64,000 nt of DNA. Origin: Yamagishiella unicocca. Taxonomy: Eukaryota; Chlorophyta; Chlorophyceae; Chlamydomonadales; Volvocaceae. Within the stretch, counting starts at the first letter, position 1, and every line of letters starts with the position of its first letter. The stretch covers positions 1 to 64,000 of the forward strand of contig BDSL01000031.1 in NCBI GenBank assembly GCA_003116995.1, given 5' to 3'. Shown here one piece after another: positions 32,001 through 44,165 of the stretch. The translations under genes and the position numbers were made by a program. Under the pieces are notes generated by a model that saw only the letters and a list, made by a program, of their open reading frames with translations, made no database searches and had not been told where the DNA came from.

Positions 32001-32869
32001 GTCGTTTCCTCCGTGCCCTCCTCGCCGTTCCCCTCCTGCCTTCCGCACCACAGCGCCAGGCCCTGCTTGCGGCTGAGGAGGGCGGCACTTCGGCCGGCTT
32101 GGACGGAGTGCCCGACGTCGCGGAGGCCACCCGGGAGGCAGTCACTGGGGGGCCGGAGAGGTGCGGCAGCTGCGGAGCTCGGGGGGACGAGCGCCGGGGA
32201 GCAGGGCTAGAGGCGGAGGAGCGGGACGGGCCGGCTAGATTGGGGAATGACTGCCCTCCTGGATTGCTGCTTCCGCGGCAAAGCGCCTCACCCCCGCCTC
32301 CTTCGCAAAACACGCCCTGCCGCCCCCCTTCCTCCTCCCCCTGCTGCCGTGCAGGGCCCCCGCCGCCCCCCCCGTGCCTGTCAGCTACAACTACTCATTC
32401 TTCCACCTCATCTTCGCGCTGGCGTCCATGTACATCGCGATGCTCATGACGGGTTGGGGCAGCGAGGCGCAGGTAGGGAAGGGAGGGGCCTCAACAGGAG
32501 ATGCAAAGCATTCCCCTACCAGTATCACCACCACCGTCACCACCGCCGCCGCCCTCTTGCCTTATTGTTTCTCCAAGCACCCGGCCCGGCCACACCCCGA
32601 GGGTTCGCATGCCTGACTGACTAGCTTGTCTGCGCGCCACCCCGTCCCTATGTTGTTCACGTGCCACGCCACTCCTTTACGCGCCACGCCACTCCCCCCA
32701 ACGCCCTGCCCCTCGTGTGCGCCCCCCCCCAACCCCCCAGGAGAAGGACCGCATCGATGTGGGCTGGGTCAGCGTGTGGGTCAAGACCGGCGCGGAGTGG
32801 ATCACGGGGCTGCTGTACATGTGGACCCTGGTGGCGCCAGCGCTGTTCCCGGAGAGGGACTTCTCGTAG
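29033..32869 (+). CDS. SERINC: SERINC/TMS-family multipass membrane protein
   Basis: Eleven exons join in frame to 439 codons: 29,033-29,228; 29,385-29,467; 29,670-29,832; 30,219-30,289; 30,495-30,600; 30,877-31,004; 31,261-31,384; 31,584-31,708; 32,054-32,160; 32,385-32,472; 32,741-32,869 (TAG). All introns are GT-AG. Family landmarks in order: N-terminus MFLGGYLGSCAAQVATYAAC; the Cys-rich first loop; IVKDVTQIDMDQWFGQQAVY; the hydrophobic FGSGVFLIIQMIILLDF; CWNDSWASNGEED; YNYSFFHLIFALASMYIAML; C-terminus TGLLYMWTLVAPALFPERDF. About ten membrane segments are expected. Length matches the family (about 400-470 aa). SERINC proteins sit in endomembrane and plasma membranes. A role in serine incorporation into lipids was proposed, and phospholipid scrambling has been shown for some members; the algal role is unknown. 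The ATG at 29,033 is chosen because it gives the family-like N-terminus. A tgtaa element, the usual volvocine poly(A) signal, lies at 33,361. Confidence 0.93.
31395..31495. repeat. Minisatellite in an intron of the SERINC gene
   Basis: The block tactcct(c/g)(t/g)gtactacactcct repeats about four times, with a ~13/27-bp period, in the intron between exons 7 and 8. The region stays open in several frames but sits between a clear donor (31,385) and acceptor (31,583). Confidence 0.9.
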
Positions 32870-34042
32870 GGGGCGGATAGGTGGCCGCAAAGCGGGGACA
32901 GGAGGTGGAGGGTAGAGGGGCTTCTCGTGTTAGGAGGAGCAATGTTGATGGGGCGGGGTTGTAGGGTTGAAGCAGGGACAGGAGGAGGGCTTACCATGGG
33001 GCTGGGGAGGAGGGGCGAGCCGCTGCGATTGGCTCGAGGCGGTCGCATGGCGCTCTGATGGCGCGGTCGGTAGTGGTAGTGGTGTACGCCTGTGTCATCC
33101 GCTTTGAAGGGTTTGGAAGGCGGGGTGGTTGTGGGCGGCGCGGCTGGGGAGGGGAGGGGTCGGGGTTGAGCCGCATTGACGATGGCGGTGCAGGGTCAAG
33201 CCGATTACACAGCAGGGGCAATAGTAGTTGCTTCGCATGATTGCGATGCGCCAGATGCAGCAGGTCATCTGATGCCTCGACGTTTGACGCCTTGGGTTGC
33301 GCCAGCCCTCTGTATATTACCGTCCCTAACGCGACTACTGGACGGATGTCGACACGTGACTGTAACGAATACTACTACTACGTGACTCGTTACTCGACAG
33401 TAGCTTGAAATGAAATGGGCCATCCGGCCCCGAAGGTTCGACGCGCGCACAAAACATATTTGCCTTTAAAACGTCTGGGCATGAGGCTATAGCAGCGTCA
33501 GGCTTGGGGCCTCGCTAGGCCAAGAGCCTAGCTCGGGCTTCAGGATTGGGGCATAGGAGCATCCCTGAGCATCCGGCTCAATGGATCACGGTACTACTGT
33601 ACTGCCGCGCAAGTGGCCGATTAACGACAAACACAATTTCCTTAAAGCAGTTGCTACCTGCCGATAAAACACTCTGTATTCCATTTGTATGTCATTTGTA
33701 GCAACGTCCTACGCAAAGGTTTCGTGCGAAGTCTGGCCGCAAGTAAACAGATGGTCAAAAAGGTAGGGGATCGTGGTTGGGGAACCGAAGTTTGCGTAGC
33801 AAACTTGTTGTAATCCTTGCAGTATTTTTGGTTGGGGCGGTACAAGAGGCTTTCGACGCTTTAGGAGTTGTCTGCGAATGTTGCAAAAAATGAGCCCTAG
33901 AAAAATGACAATCGAAATCCAGAAGATGAGGCAAAGCAACACCAGGTCGGCACCGTAACACTCAGGTAGAAATGCACTCGGTGGCGCCTAACGATACCCG
34001 CTGCGTCACCACTGGCCTCTCCCCCCCTCGCGCCCTTGCCAG
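32870..34042. other. Intergenic region; 5' exon of the next gene not found
   Basis: This holds the 3' flank of the SERINC gene and the upstream region of the oxidoreductase gene. The first exon of the latter must lie somewhere here, because its first recognised exon starts at a splice acceptor. A 77-codon minus-strand ORF (33,942-33,709) with a hydrophobic N-terminus (FWISIVIFLGLIFC) has no recognisable relative. Confidence 0.5.
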
Positions 34043-37000
34043 GAGTTGGTGCTCTTGGGCGGGGGTCACAGCCACGTGGAGGTGCTGCGAGCCTTTGGAT
34101 ACAACCGCCGTCAACTGCAAGCGCAACTGCAGCAACCTCAGCAACAACATACCAGCTTTCCCAATCTCAAAGCGCCCCCTCCAGGCCCCAGTCCGCCCTC
34201 CCAGCAGCACACAGCGGATGGCGCAGGTGGGTTGCCTCTATTGTTGTCCTCGAGCGGCCCTGGGCTGCCTGGCGATCCCTGTTGGTGCCGTACTTGGGCC
34301 GCACTCCTGCAACGTCCCTGATTGCCAGGTGGCAAGGGCGGCGACGGTGACGACGGCGCTGTGCGACTAACGCTGGTCAGCCGCGGGCGCTTCACACCGT
34401 ACAGCGGCATGCTGCCGGGCTGGGCGTCGGGGTTCTATTCGTACCACGACTGCCACATCGACCTGGGGCGGTTGGCGGCGTACGCAGGGGCGCGGCTGGT
34501 GACTGCGGAGGCGACGGGGCTCGACGTGAAGGTGGAGTGGGGGCTTCGTGACAGGGGGGCCGGGGGGAGAGAGGAAACCCGGGGGGGACGTACAGGGCCT
34601 GCACGACGGGGCTATGGCAAGGGGCTGTGTGAAGGGGACGCTGGATGTGGGGATTGGGGGCGTCCGATGTGAGGGAGGATCACGCATGTCCACAGGGGTT
34701 CGAGATTTGAGACTGCTGGAGAAGGCCTGTATGAAGTGAGAGGCACGGTGTTCGTGAGGCAACCTGTATGCGGCTATTGTACGGCTCATACGCCACGCTC
34801 ACGCGCCGCAGGCTCGCCAGGTGCTGTTTGGCGACGGGCGGCCGCCGCAGCCGTACGATGTGCTGTCAGTGGACGTGGGCATCACGCCAGGGGTCGCGGC
34901 CATCCCTGGCGCGGACCAGCACACCGTGCCCGTCAAGCCGATTGATGGGTGGGTCCTTGGAGCGTTTGGGTCCTTAGGGTTTGGGAGGGCTTTGGAATGT
35001 TGCGAAGTGTGGCAGCGGCGATTGCTGGCGGAGTCTGGGCATCGAGTACGGCCCCAACCTCCTCCAAACGACCTCGAGTACCCGCCCTCCTCGTTGGCCC
35101 TGACGACTTGACTTTACTTCTGTACAGGTTCGTAATGCGGTACAAACAGCTGCTGGAGAGGTACAGGTGCGGCGGTGGTACCGTACTTCATCCTCCTGCC
35201 GACGATAGCTATTGGCAGAGGAAGGGCCGACCCGCGGGTCCGTTCGTCGGGCTGGGTGGAGGGGGTGAAGGACGACAGCACTTGTTGGGCCTGTTGATGA
35301 TATTGGTAACCAGCAGCAGGTGCAGCGGGTGGGCAGTACCAGAGCAGGTGCCCTGAGCTCACTTCATCAGGGTTTGGAGCGGAGCGAAACAATGCTGCCT
35401 GCCAAGCGCCAAGACGCCTGTTGCCATGCCACCAAGCACAGTGCCATTGTTGGTACTGAATCCTCGCCCACCGGTCTCCAACAAGGACCAACACGCGTTT
35501 CTACGCTGCCCGCCCGTCTCCCGGGCTGCGTCGCGCCATGTGGTCAGGGCATCGGCTGAGGCGGCGGCGGCACTGGAGGCGTCCACATCCATAACGGAAA
35601 GCCAGATCGGTGAGCGGGTCGGATCGGCGGGTTCGCAAATGCGGGTTGTGGCCTGTCCAACATGTGAAGGAACATCGCTTGCATTCATGACCCCAAGCGA
35701 GTAACGAGTAGCACTGTATCTACATCTAGGCCAGCGCTCTGAACCGACACCACATGCCCTGCTATATGGCTGCCGTCACACCTCTTCCCCGCTCCCCCCC
35801 GCCGCCCAGGCCCCGCTGCGCCGCTGATGCGGGTGTGCGTTGTGGGTGGCGGCGCCGGCGGCGTGGAGCTGGCGGCAGCTGTACGGCACCGCCTGGAGGT
35901 GTGCCGCTGGGCTGCGGCTAACGAGGGGGGCGCAGCTTTGACCAGTGGGCCCTTTTTGGATGGGAGGGGAGGCAACTGATCTCGCACCTGCCTCTCGTCG
36001 CCCTGTCGGCCCTCATGCGCCCTCATGCGCAGGAAGAGCGGCGGCTGGGCGGTTGGAGCGCGGAGGGGCGAGGTGGCGTCGCCGTGAGGTGCGGTGGTTG
36101 AAAGTGGGGTGAGGTTGAGAGGAAACCCGAAGTTCGGCACTATTGAGAGGGGTAAAATAGACGAGAAACAGGGACGCTTTCTTTCGAATACATGCCGGAG
36201 AACTTTGTTTTGGCATCAAAGCCGGCGGTCGAGTTCCGCCCCTGGCCGCTGTGACTAAACAAAACGGCTAGAACGACGAAGTGGGAGAGGCGGCCCCTTC
36301 CTTCCGCTTCCCTGATTACCTCTTACATCATGCCCCTAATAGCGCGCTTCCCTCTGCAATGTTATCCTTATCCCCCGCTGCTATATATCCCACTGCTCGA
36401 TCCCAATCCCTCTGCATCCTCCCCCTGCGTCCTTGCTTGTTGTGTTTGGCTCGTCCTTTCCCCGCCCCATTTGCCGTTTCCACTGTGTGACCCTCCTTCC
36501 CCGGCCGCCAGCCTCGTCTGCCGCGGCGGGCTGCTGCCGGGGCACCCGCCCCACGTACGGCGGCTGGTGGGGGGACTGCTGACCCAGCGGGGAGTGGAGG
36601 TGCGGGCAGGGAACGCCGTCGTCGGGTGGGTCCTGGGTGGAGCCTGGGGGGGGGGGCGAGGATGTGGATTGTGGGTTTGGGGATGTGGGGCCAGGAAGAG
36701 GCTAAGTCAATATCACCGGCTGATGCGTTGCGGACGGCTTCGAACGTTTAGCAAACGGTTCAGAGTTGAAAAGGGTGGGGTAGTGGCTTTGCTTATATCC
36801 CAGCTTTCCATAATATCGACCCGCCGCGACCGCCACCATGTTCGCCGTGACCGTGCCGCCACGCTCTCCCCAAACTCGCAGTGTAGGTCCCGGAGAGCTT
36901 CTACTCCAGGGAGGCGAGCGGTGGCCGTACGATGAGTGCCTGTGGTGTACGGAAGCAAGCCCCGCCGCGTGGTTGCGCCAGACCGGCCTCCCGACGGGTG

Positions 37001-38942
37001 GGATGCTGAGAGCACGCTGTGTCTCTTGTTTCGAAGCGCGCAAGGGAAGTTAGAGGCCTCCATTTTCTGTGTCGTATGTTATTCAGGCCGTGTGCCCCCC
37101 TCCTCGAAATGTTTCTTCCGCGAATTCCCCAGAGCCATCTCCCTGTGCTTGCTCTCCCTGCGCACGCAACTCATTGCTGCAGACGAACGAGGCTTCCTGG
37201 CAGTCAATGAGAATCTCCAGTCTGATGGCGGGCCGCAAGAGGTACCGTTTTTAGGAGTTAGGTCTCACGTCCCGGCTAGGGTCCAGGGCAGCTAGTAGAG
37301 GGTGCTTCGCGAGCCCTGCTTGGGGTGCGGGACACCCGTGAGTCTCAGACCCAGCCCCGACCCCAACTGCCAACCCGAACTCCAGGTCTTTGCAGCGGGT
37401 GACGTGGCAACTTGCACGACGCAGCCCCGGCCCAAAGCTGGCGTCTACGCCGTACGGCAGGTGTGCGGACGCTGTGGTTGGGTCGGGATTGTGTGTGCGA
37501 TAACCCGAAGATACTGGAATACCGTGACTCGGATCAGTCAGGCGCTGCTGCCGCACGTTACCCCAAGATTCAGCACTGCTGGGACAGCCTGGCCTGCTTT
37601 CTATGTGTACAGGCCTGGAAGAGTACGACATCCCTCGCACACTACACAGGGCCCACCGCTGGCCGCCAACCTGCGCTCGTTCCTACTCGAAGAACCGCTG
37701 CAAGCCTTCAAGCCTCAGGTGGGGTTGTTGGAGCGAGGTCTGAGGTGCGGCTGAGTTGCGGTTGAAGAGTATGGGGACTGGAGGGCGGGCCGACTTGGTA
37801 GGCTTTTGTGACAGTGGAACTAGAAGGCAGGGGCCGTGTATCTCCAAGCTCCCCCTGTTCAGCTAGTATACCTCAAATCCTGACCCATCCTTCGCTTCAC
37901 CCGCCGTACGGCGATGTGCGACAGGCGACTGCGATGGCGCTCATCTCACTCGGTGGGCCGGCACGATTCCCTGGAGAGAGTTCCTGTGTATCCACCACCG
38001 GTAGTATTTGGAGCGATGCCGTAGGGACTGTAGCAAGGCCCCAAAAGCAGTCTATGGCATTCCATCATCAACCTCCAACTCCCAACCTCCCAACCAATTT
38101 GGCACAGGCGATCGCTTCTGCGTCGCCAGCCGCACCGGCGGCCCTCCACCTCAGCGTACCCGGAGCGAGGTCCACGGCGCTGGTTCTCCGGGTATTAACG
38201 TCCGTAACGGCAGTGGCGATGGTGAGCGGGCAGTGAGTCTGTGATCTGTGTGCTCCTACCAACTCACATCCCACACCAACTCATACTCCTCCTAAACCCC
38301 GTCCCGCACCCGCCCAACGCCTCACATCTATTCTGTTGCATGTCCCTCATTGGCGGCTCATGGCGGGCGGACGGCGGCCGCAACACAGGGGACGACGGCG
38401 ACGAGTGGCCGCTGGGCTGGCTGCTCAACGGCTGCGGAGGCCTGGCCGCGGGCCTTACGGGGCCACTGCTGTGGCGCTGGAAGGACTCCATCGACCGTGC
38501 CTTCATGCGCAGGTGTGCGACGTCGCGCGCGGCTACGACATGGTAACGTTGGGGGTTAGGGTAGATGGTACGGAAAACGAAAGCCCTAAAAAGTGGTGAG
38601 CTAATGACCTCCCACCTGGGCCTCCCAGGCTGGGAGCCTCACATCTGGGCCCCGGCCAATGGCCCCCCCGTACCTCCCGCACCCGGTGCCTCAGTCCCTT
38701 GCGTCTCGCCCCTCTTCGCTTGATTCCGATTTCCCCCCTTCAAGCTTCAACCCGACCCCCTCTTTCCAACGGGGCCTTCCTCGGGGTTATGCGCGCATAG
38801 GTACGGCGAGGCCTTACCGTTAGACGAGCATTCGACGATGGCGGCGGCGTCTGTTCCTGAGAGTGCAGTCGTGGAAAACATTGAGCCAGCGAAGGCGAAA
38901 CGTACGGAGGAGGCTGCAAAGGCACCTGGAGAGTGGAACTGA
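34043..38942 (+). CDS. FAD/NAD(P) pyridine-nucleotide oxidoreductase, 'N-terminal to SelD' family
   Basis: Exons found: 34,043-34,226; 34,329-34,531; 34,812-34,948; 35,128-35,160; 35,548-35,609; 35,810-35,900; 36,512-36,625; 36,882-36,997; 37,183-37,241; 37,386-37,460; 37,650-37,718; 37,925-37,952; 38,108-38,221; 38,389-38,512; 38,801-38,942 (TGA). They join in frame to 516 residues; the start exon is missing. Landmarks: FAD-binding ELVLLGGGHSHVEVLR; RFTPYSGMLPGWASGFY; YDVLSVDVGI; second dinucleotide fold VCVVGGGAGGVELAAAV; LLPGHPPHVRRL; FAAGDVATC (FAD ribityl contact); PPLAANLRSFLLEEP; LISLGDRFCVASR; LLWRWKDSIDRAFMRRYGE. These match the family whose bacterial members are often fused to selenide water dikinase, related to type II NADH dehydrogenases. 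Substrate unknown; an NAD(P)H-quinone or other redox role is inferred. The model ends about 50 residues after FMRRYGE, with no SelD domain. The 35,900 donor (gtgccg) is weak. Confidence 0.82.
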
Positions 38943-39392
38943 GTGAAAGCGCCAATGGCAAGGCATCTCGGTGCATGAGTGGATGCGCATGGTGGTGCTG
39001 CGGGGGATGCAACGGTTTATCTGCGCGGCTGTTCCGTCCAGGTTTAAAATGGTGCTGTTGTAGACAAGTTGACATGGCAGTTCTTGTGACGACTTTGCTT
39101 GCTGGCTTAGCGCTTGGGAGGACGTCGATTCGATCCAAGCACCCCCCAACGCCCCCTGCTGTTACCCATATGATGCCCTATAGCCAGATGCCCCCATACG
39201 GACTCCTTAGGCCGACGCCTTTAGATTCAGACAGACATCCACGGTTAAGACGGACGCCACAAACATTTCCGTACAGACAGATCCTCTCCCTTTCCGAACT
39301 AAAATATGGGTCTGGCTGTCCGGTTGTGGATTCGATCGTTAACGTGTATTGCGTAACTGCTCGGCGGCGTTGTTGCTAATATTGTCGGTGAT
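38943..39392. other. Intergenic spacer, no recognisable gene
   Basis: The spacer lies between the oxidoreductase stop and the tail of LINE copy C. ORFs here (up to 148 codons) have no motif. Part of it (39,160-39,300) is AT-richer, with short taagacggacgc-type motifs. Confidence 0.5.
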
Positions 39393-39955
39393 TAAGCAGA
39401 ATGCGAGTATTACAAGGGAGCCAGAACGGCTCAAGCGCGGAAGCGCAACCAGGCGGGCCCGATGGGCCAGACCACGACACGGGTCACTGGGCAAAAGAGC
39501 CCGCCCTCACCGGCCGGGAGGGGGCAAAAGCCGAAGGCAGCCAAACACGAGGACACGGAGAAGGCAGCACACACAACTCAAAGCACGGGGAGGAGAACAA
39601 GCGCGTCCAGACAACACGAACCACCTGCACCAAGCCAGCAGCGAGACGCGAGGAACGCGTTCCGGCAAAACGCCATTGTAAGCAGAATGCGAGTATTACA
39701 AGGGAGCCAGAACGGCTCAAGCGCGGAAGCGCAACCAGGCGGGCCCGATGGGCCAGACCACGACACGGGTCACTGGGCAAAAGAGCCCGCCCTCACCGGC
39801 CGGGAAGGGGCAAAAGCCGAAGGCAGCCAAACACGAGGACACGGAGAAGGCAGCACGCACAACTCAAAGCACGGGGAGGAGAACAAGCGCGTCCAGACAA
39901 CACGAACCACCTGCACCAAGCCAGCAGCGAGACGTGAGGAACGCGTCCCGGCAAA
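39393..39955 (-). repeat. Duplicated 282-bp tail of LINE copy C
   Basis: Two nearly identical head-to-tail units both begin taagcagaatgcgagtatta, at about 39,395 and 39,678. They contain ccaggcgggcccgatgggcc and gaggacacggagaaggcagc. On the minus strand this follows the LINE stop codon by about 100 bp, the position of a 3' tail. It mirrors the repeated tails of copies A and B, although the sequences differ. Confidence 0.9.
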
Positions 39956-40051
39956 ACGGGGGCCCCAAGCCCCAGAACCCAAAAGCACCCACAAAAGACA
40001 GCAGAGCGGGGGCCTAAGGCCCAGAAAATCGCACCCGAGTCAGCCGTCGGG

Positions 40052-42240
40052 TCACTCCTCGGCACCCGGGCGGCCCGGGAAGACCACCTCCCCCGCGGGC
40101 GAGGCGGCGAGGAAGGGGTGATCGGACGGGATGGCCCCCCACCCGCGGGGGGCCAGCCCCAGTTCGGCAAACGCACTGAGGCGGGCCCAGAAGTCGGCCG
40201 TCACCGCTGCGCACACCCGCACCACCGGCATGCGCCCCCCGGGGGCCCCAGCCTGCACCCGAAACAGGAGGCGGAGCCCCAAACCCAACGCCGCGACGGC
40301 CGCCAAGCACACCACATCCCAAACAAGCGGGTGCACCCCCAATGGGGGCCGACCCAGCCACAAATGCTGCGGGAGCAGGACAACCGCGCCCCCCATCGCC
40401 TCCACAAGCTCGTCACGCAATGACAAGGCCACCACACACTCCCAGAAGTGGTGGCGCCGGCGGCCCGTGGCCATGGACGCTCCGCACGGGCAGGGGGTCG
40501 TGGGCGACCCCCGCGCCAGGAGGGCCGCGTGCATGGGGAAGCCATGGAACCCGTTCATGGCGAGCCGCCAGAGGGGCTCCTTGTGCGTGTTGTCCCATCG
40601 AAGACGCCAGAGGCGCACCAGAGTGGCCTGAAATTCCCGGAGGGTGGAGGCCAGGGCTGCCGGGGGAAGGGGAGCCTCCCAGGCCTCCTGAAGGAAGGCC
40701 GTATGCTTAGCCGCCAGAGCAGCGAAGGCTGGGCCGAGCTGCAGGATGGTAGCCGACTTGACGGTGAGGGAGACAAGGGGAATGGCCGCGGGGCCCACCC
40801 GCCAGCCGACACAGCGGGCCAGGCGGCCCCAGGCGTCCGCAGCGGGGGGGGCGGCAGCCGCACCCCCCGGGGCCGCCAGAACGAGGAGGGCCGCGATGGC
40901 CCAGGTGGCGGGAAGGCGGCCAACGAGGGCGTCGACGCGGGCCAGGCCCGTGGCCCCATCCCGCATGGAGGCCGGGACGGGGTGGGCGGGGGAGAGGCGG
41001 AGGACGTCGCGGAGGACGTCGAGCCGCAGGTACTCGGTACAGCGTATGGCGGGGGGCCCCCCGGCAGCGGCGACAGCGAGGGCCGTCCGGACCCGGCCCA
41101 GGGCATTGTAGCACTGGACGGCGACACCCACCGTATCAAGCCCACGCAGCTGGGCGAGGTCGGGGAAGTCGGTCTCCAGGCCCCGGCCGGTGGCATCGAC
41201 CAGGAGGGGGTTGCCCCAGAGGGGCGCCGAGAAGCACCAGGGTCCCGGGGCGGCCAGTGTGGGGTCCAGGATGGTGATGGGCGGGAGATGGGCGAGCGCC
41301 GTAAGCAGCTGGGCGAGGGCCGGGGAGCCCCGTGGGAGGGGCCGGCCGAGCACCAGCGGGGCGGCGGTGGTGCGGGCGTCGCCGTGGAGGGGCAGGAGGC
41401 ACAGGGGGTGGGCCGCGGGGTGGCCGTGGCGCAGGAGGGCGAGGAGGAGCTGGGGCCACTGGGGGGCAGACGGCAGGAGGCCACACGCGCCGGCCAGGCC
41501 TCGCACGGCCAGGACGGCGTGGCGAGCCCGTACGTGGGCTTCGAGAGGGAGGAGGCCGAAGCCGCCAGCGGAGGGGGGCAGGGCGAGGTAGAGCAGGCCG
41601 GCTCCGGCAGGTACACGGTTGGTGCGGGCCTGATGCGCGGCGGGGGTGCAGCGGCGGTCGACGAAGGCGGCGGTGGTGGCCTGAAGGGCCGCCCGCAGGC
41701 CAGGGGGGGGGAGGCCGACGAACTCCATGTGGTAGAGGACACGGCTGAGGGCATAGCCCGAGGCTGCGAAGGCGCGGCCGAAGGCAGAGAGGGGCAGGGT
41801 GGCAGCACGCTGCAGACGGCTGTAGACCCGGTCGAGGTCCACAGGGTACGGTCCAGGGGCGCCCGCTGTGAAGGTGACGCCGAGGGTGGAGGCGGAGGGG
41901 ACGACAGCGAGGCGGGGCGCCAGGCCGGCGTCGGGGGCGGCCAGGGGGGCGGCAGTGGCCACCGGGGTGGGGGGGAGGGGAGGGGCACTGGAGGCCGTGG
42001 GGCAGGCGGGGGGCGGGGCGGCGGCAGGGATGGCTCGGGGGCCACCGGGCAGGGGCAGGAGCTTCACTTTGCGGAGGTTGAGCTGCTGGCCCGACGCGGC
42101 GTGGAAGGTGTCCATGGCCGCCAGGAAGCGGGGGACATCCGCAGCATCCCGGAGGAGGGGGGTGCAGTCATCCGCGTACTGGGAGGCGGTGAGGCGGAGA
42201 TCGGCGAGGGCAGACCATTGTAGAGAGATTTTCCCCAGAC
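40052..42240 (-). CDS. LINE copy C: reverse-transcriptase end, post-RT module and zinc knuckle
   Basis: The minus-strand frame is open from about 42,300 to the stop at 40,052; the first in-frame ATG is at 42,115 (687 codons). Upstream of that ATG the frame reads TASQYADDCTPLL (about 42,190-42,150), the YADD catalytic box of reverse transcriptases. The SGQQLNLRK thumb motif follows. Then come LSAFGRAFAASGYALSRVLY (as in copy A), APGPWCFSAPLWGNPLL, and a zf-RVT-like CPCGAS...HHFWEC motif around residue 560. Everything upstream of the YADD box (endonuclease, fingers) is missing, so the copy is 5'-truncated at about 42,240, as is usual for target-primed insertions. It is an L1-type family related to but clearly different from copies A and B. 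The long antisense ORF (40,448-42,223, plus strand) is a compositional shadow. Confidence 0.88.
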
Positions 42241-44165
42241 GAGTCCGTATGAAACTACCGCCGATGCCGATTTTAGCGTGTGTACACGAGTCGGACGAGC
42301 AGCACAGACGGAACGCAGAGCCAAATGACCGATTACAGGACGGAGACGTCTAAATGGCAAAATTACAAGCGAGCGTCGGGAGGCATCGCGGAGGATGCTC
42401 GACATGCCATTCCCTGCTGAAAAAAGCCGAGATCGTATGTCGTGAGGGCCGGGACCGTGCTACACGAGCACCGAGCCCGTACATTCTACCGCCGATGCCG
42501 AAATGTAGTGGCCGGAGAAACAGCTGGAAACGGCCGCATTTCCGCTCGGCCGGGAGCAGAATAAAAGTCGCCAGTACACGAAATTTACAGCGGGGGCTGG
42601 GAAGCTGCGCGCAAAAAGATCGCAAATGGACCGGGAAATAGCAGCCGTGAACGGACAGGATTGCCACCTGGCAGATGCTTATCAAGGGATCCCTCTAACG
42701 GGCGTTTTTTAGAGCAGGTGGGCCACACGAGCGCAACTCACACTGCCCTACAACACAAGAGGAATAGCAGCATGTCCATGGTACCAAATTGGGTTGGCTG
42801 TAAAGTATGGTAGCCGACGGGGGGCCATGCGAGACAGCGCCAGCTGAGAAAACCGCGCGAATGCGCTACGCTGGTACGCCGCCTCACGATACAGGCTGGG
42901 GACCTAAGATACCTCACGAAGCAACAAATGAAGTGTTTAGGTGACCTCAAGCCCGGTTTACCCAGGACAAGAAGGGGCGGGGGCCATGTTCTGGACTTAA
43001 GCGAGGCAAGCCCGGCCTAACCCAAGCAGGGGGACCACAGCAAGACCAGCACACCTGAGCAGACACCCCGAAACGCACCGAAAGCACAGGGACCTCGCTC
43101 GCCGCGGCCAAGACAGCTCGCCCCCGACAAGATAGACCGGCAGAAAAACCGAAGATTGCACGAGCAAGGGGGCAATTCCAGAAAGGGTGCAGGCGAGGAG
43201 ACACCGGGCCGGCGCTGGCGGCCCAAGGAAGCTCCCTTCAACCATAGGCGACGAATTGCGTAGTATAATGCTGGCGTTACTACTATGCTGGCATTTCCGG
43301 TGGCGCTGAATGCTACTGCTCTGGAAAGGTCAAGCCAGCACTAAGGGCCCCAGGACCAGATGGAGCCTACCGGTATGCACAACGGCGCGCGGGTTCCCCA
43401 CGCACAAGAATCACAACCCAGCAGGTACGCCAAGGCCAGTCGTCAAGTCCCGGACAGCGCGCGAACCCATCTTCCACACGCCCTTCCATCCACGCATACT
43501 AAACCGAAAATAAATACACGATCATCTGCTTCACGAAGAAGACGGTTCCCGTCTTTTGAGGTTTTGGTGGAGGAGGGGAGGGCCAGGCTTGGTATGGGAG
43601 AATGGCACCGGTGTAGACTGTACCGGCTGTAAAGTCTGGGAACGCCCAGACACCGCACAGGGTGGGAATCAGCGTCCTTATCTGGTAGACTACAGATCCT
43701 GTCGCTGCTTGAATATAACAACTTCTACGGATTACGATTGATTACAAGCTCTCGGAGCTCGAGCTCGTAAGGCCCAGACGAGCCAGGAGGCTCATGGACC
43801 GCTAATCAAAGTAATTCATAAAGAAGAATTGAAAACTTCTACGGATTACGAGCTTGCGTGCAACATAAGGAGGGCAAAAAGGAAGGTACGGCAGGTTAGA
43901 AAATGCGGAGGCGAAGTAAGGCATGACCCTGCAACAATCTCCATAGCATAGCAAATTTATATTTACGCATTACATTTAAACAGAGGACATCATAAGCTTT
44001 CATTACGAGGTCTAACCTCCGGCGTCGTCGCTGGAGTCGCTAGTTTCTAAAATTCATGATAGCGCACTAGGATGGACTGGAGGTGTGGTATTATGTTGGT
44101 GTTAGGCCTCGTTGGTTTGCGGGGGAGTCCGCTACCTCGGTCGACAACTGTAATCCATCCTGCAG
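42241..44165. other. Repeat debris and kinase-gene upstream region
   Basis: No gene is recognised. A 15-bp motif taccgccgatgccga occurs at about 42,256 and 42,486. On the minus strand, 43,204-42,947 reads LHPFWNCPLARAIFGF, which resembles the H-x-F-W-x-C-P part of a LINE zinc knuckle and may be an old element fragment. The motif aacttctacggattacga occurs twice (43,720 and 43,831). The 5' exon(s) of the downstream kinase gene should lie in the right part but were not identified. Confidence 0.45.
42947..43250 (-). mobile_element. Possible degraded LINE fragment (zinc-knuckle region)
   Basis: The minus-strand frame contains PRLHPFWNCPLARAIFGF, similar to HHFWFCPVAQAVIAQL of copy A. Its left part (acccaggacaagaag...ccatgt; agcagac(a/g)ccccgaa) is shared with 46,540-46,640, so a dispersed repeat family is likely. 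No intact frame. Confidence 0.35.

Noticed and set aside
33654..33942. First exon of the oxidoreductase gene, or a minus-strand membrane protein
   Set aside because: No plus-strand ATG exon with the required phase-0 donor was found, and the minus-strand hydrophobic ORF has no supporting exons.
40448..42223. 591-codon plus-strand ORF rich in Gly/Arg/Glu, and a 496-codon Pro/Ser minus frame
   Set aside because: Both are other-frame shadows of LINE copy C, which carries the YADD, post-RT and zinc-knuckle motifs in its own frame.
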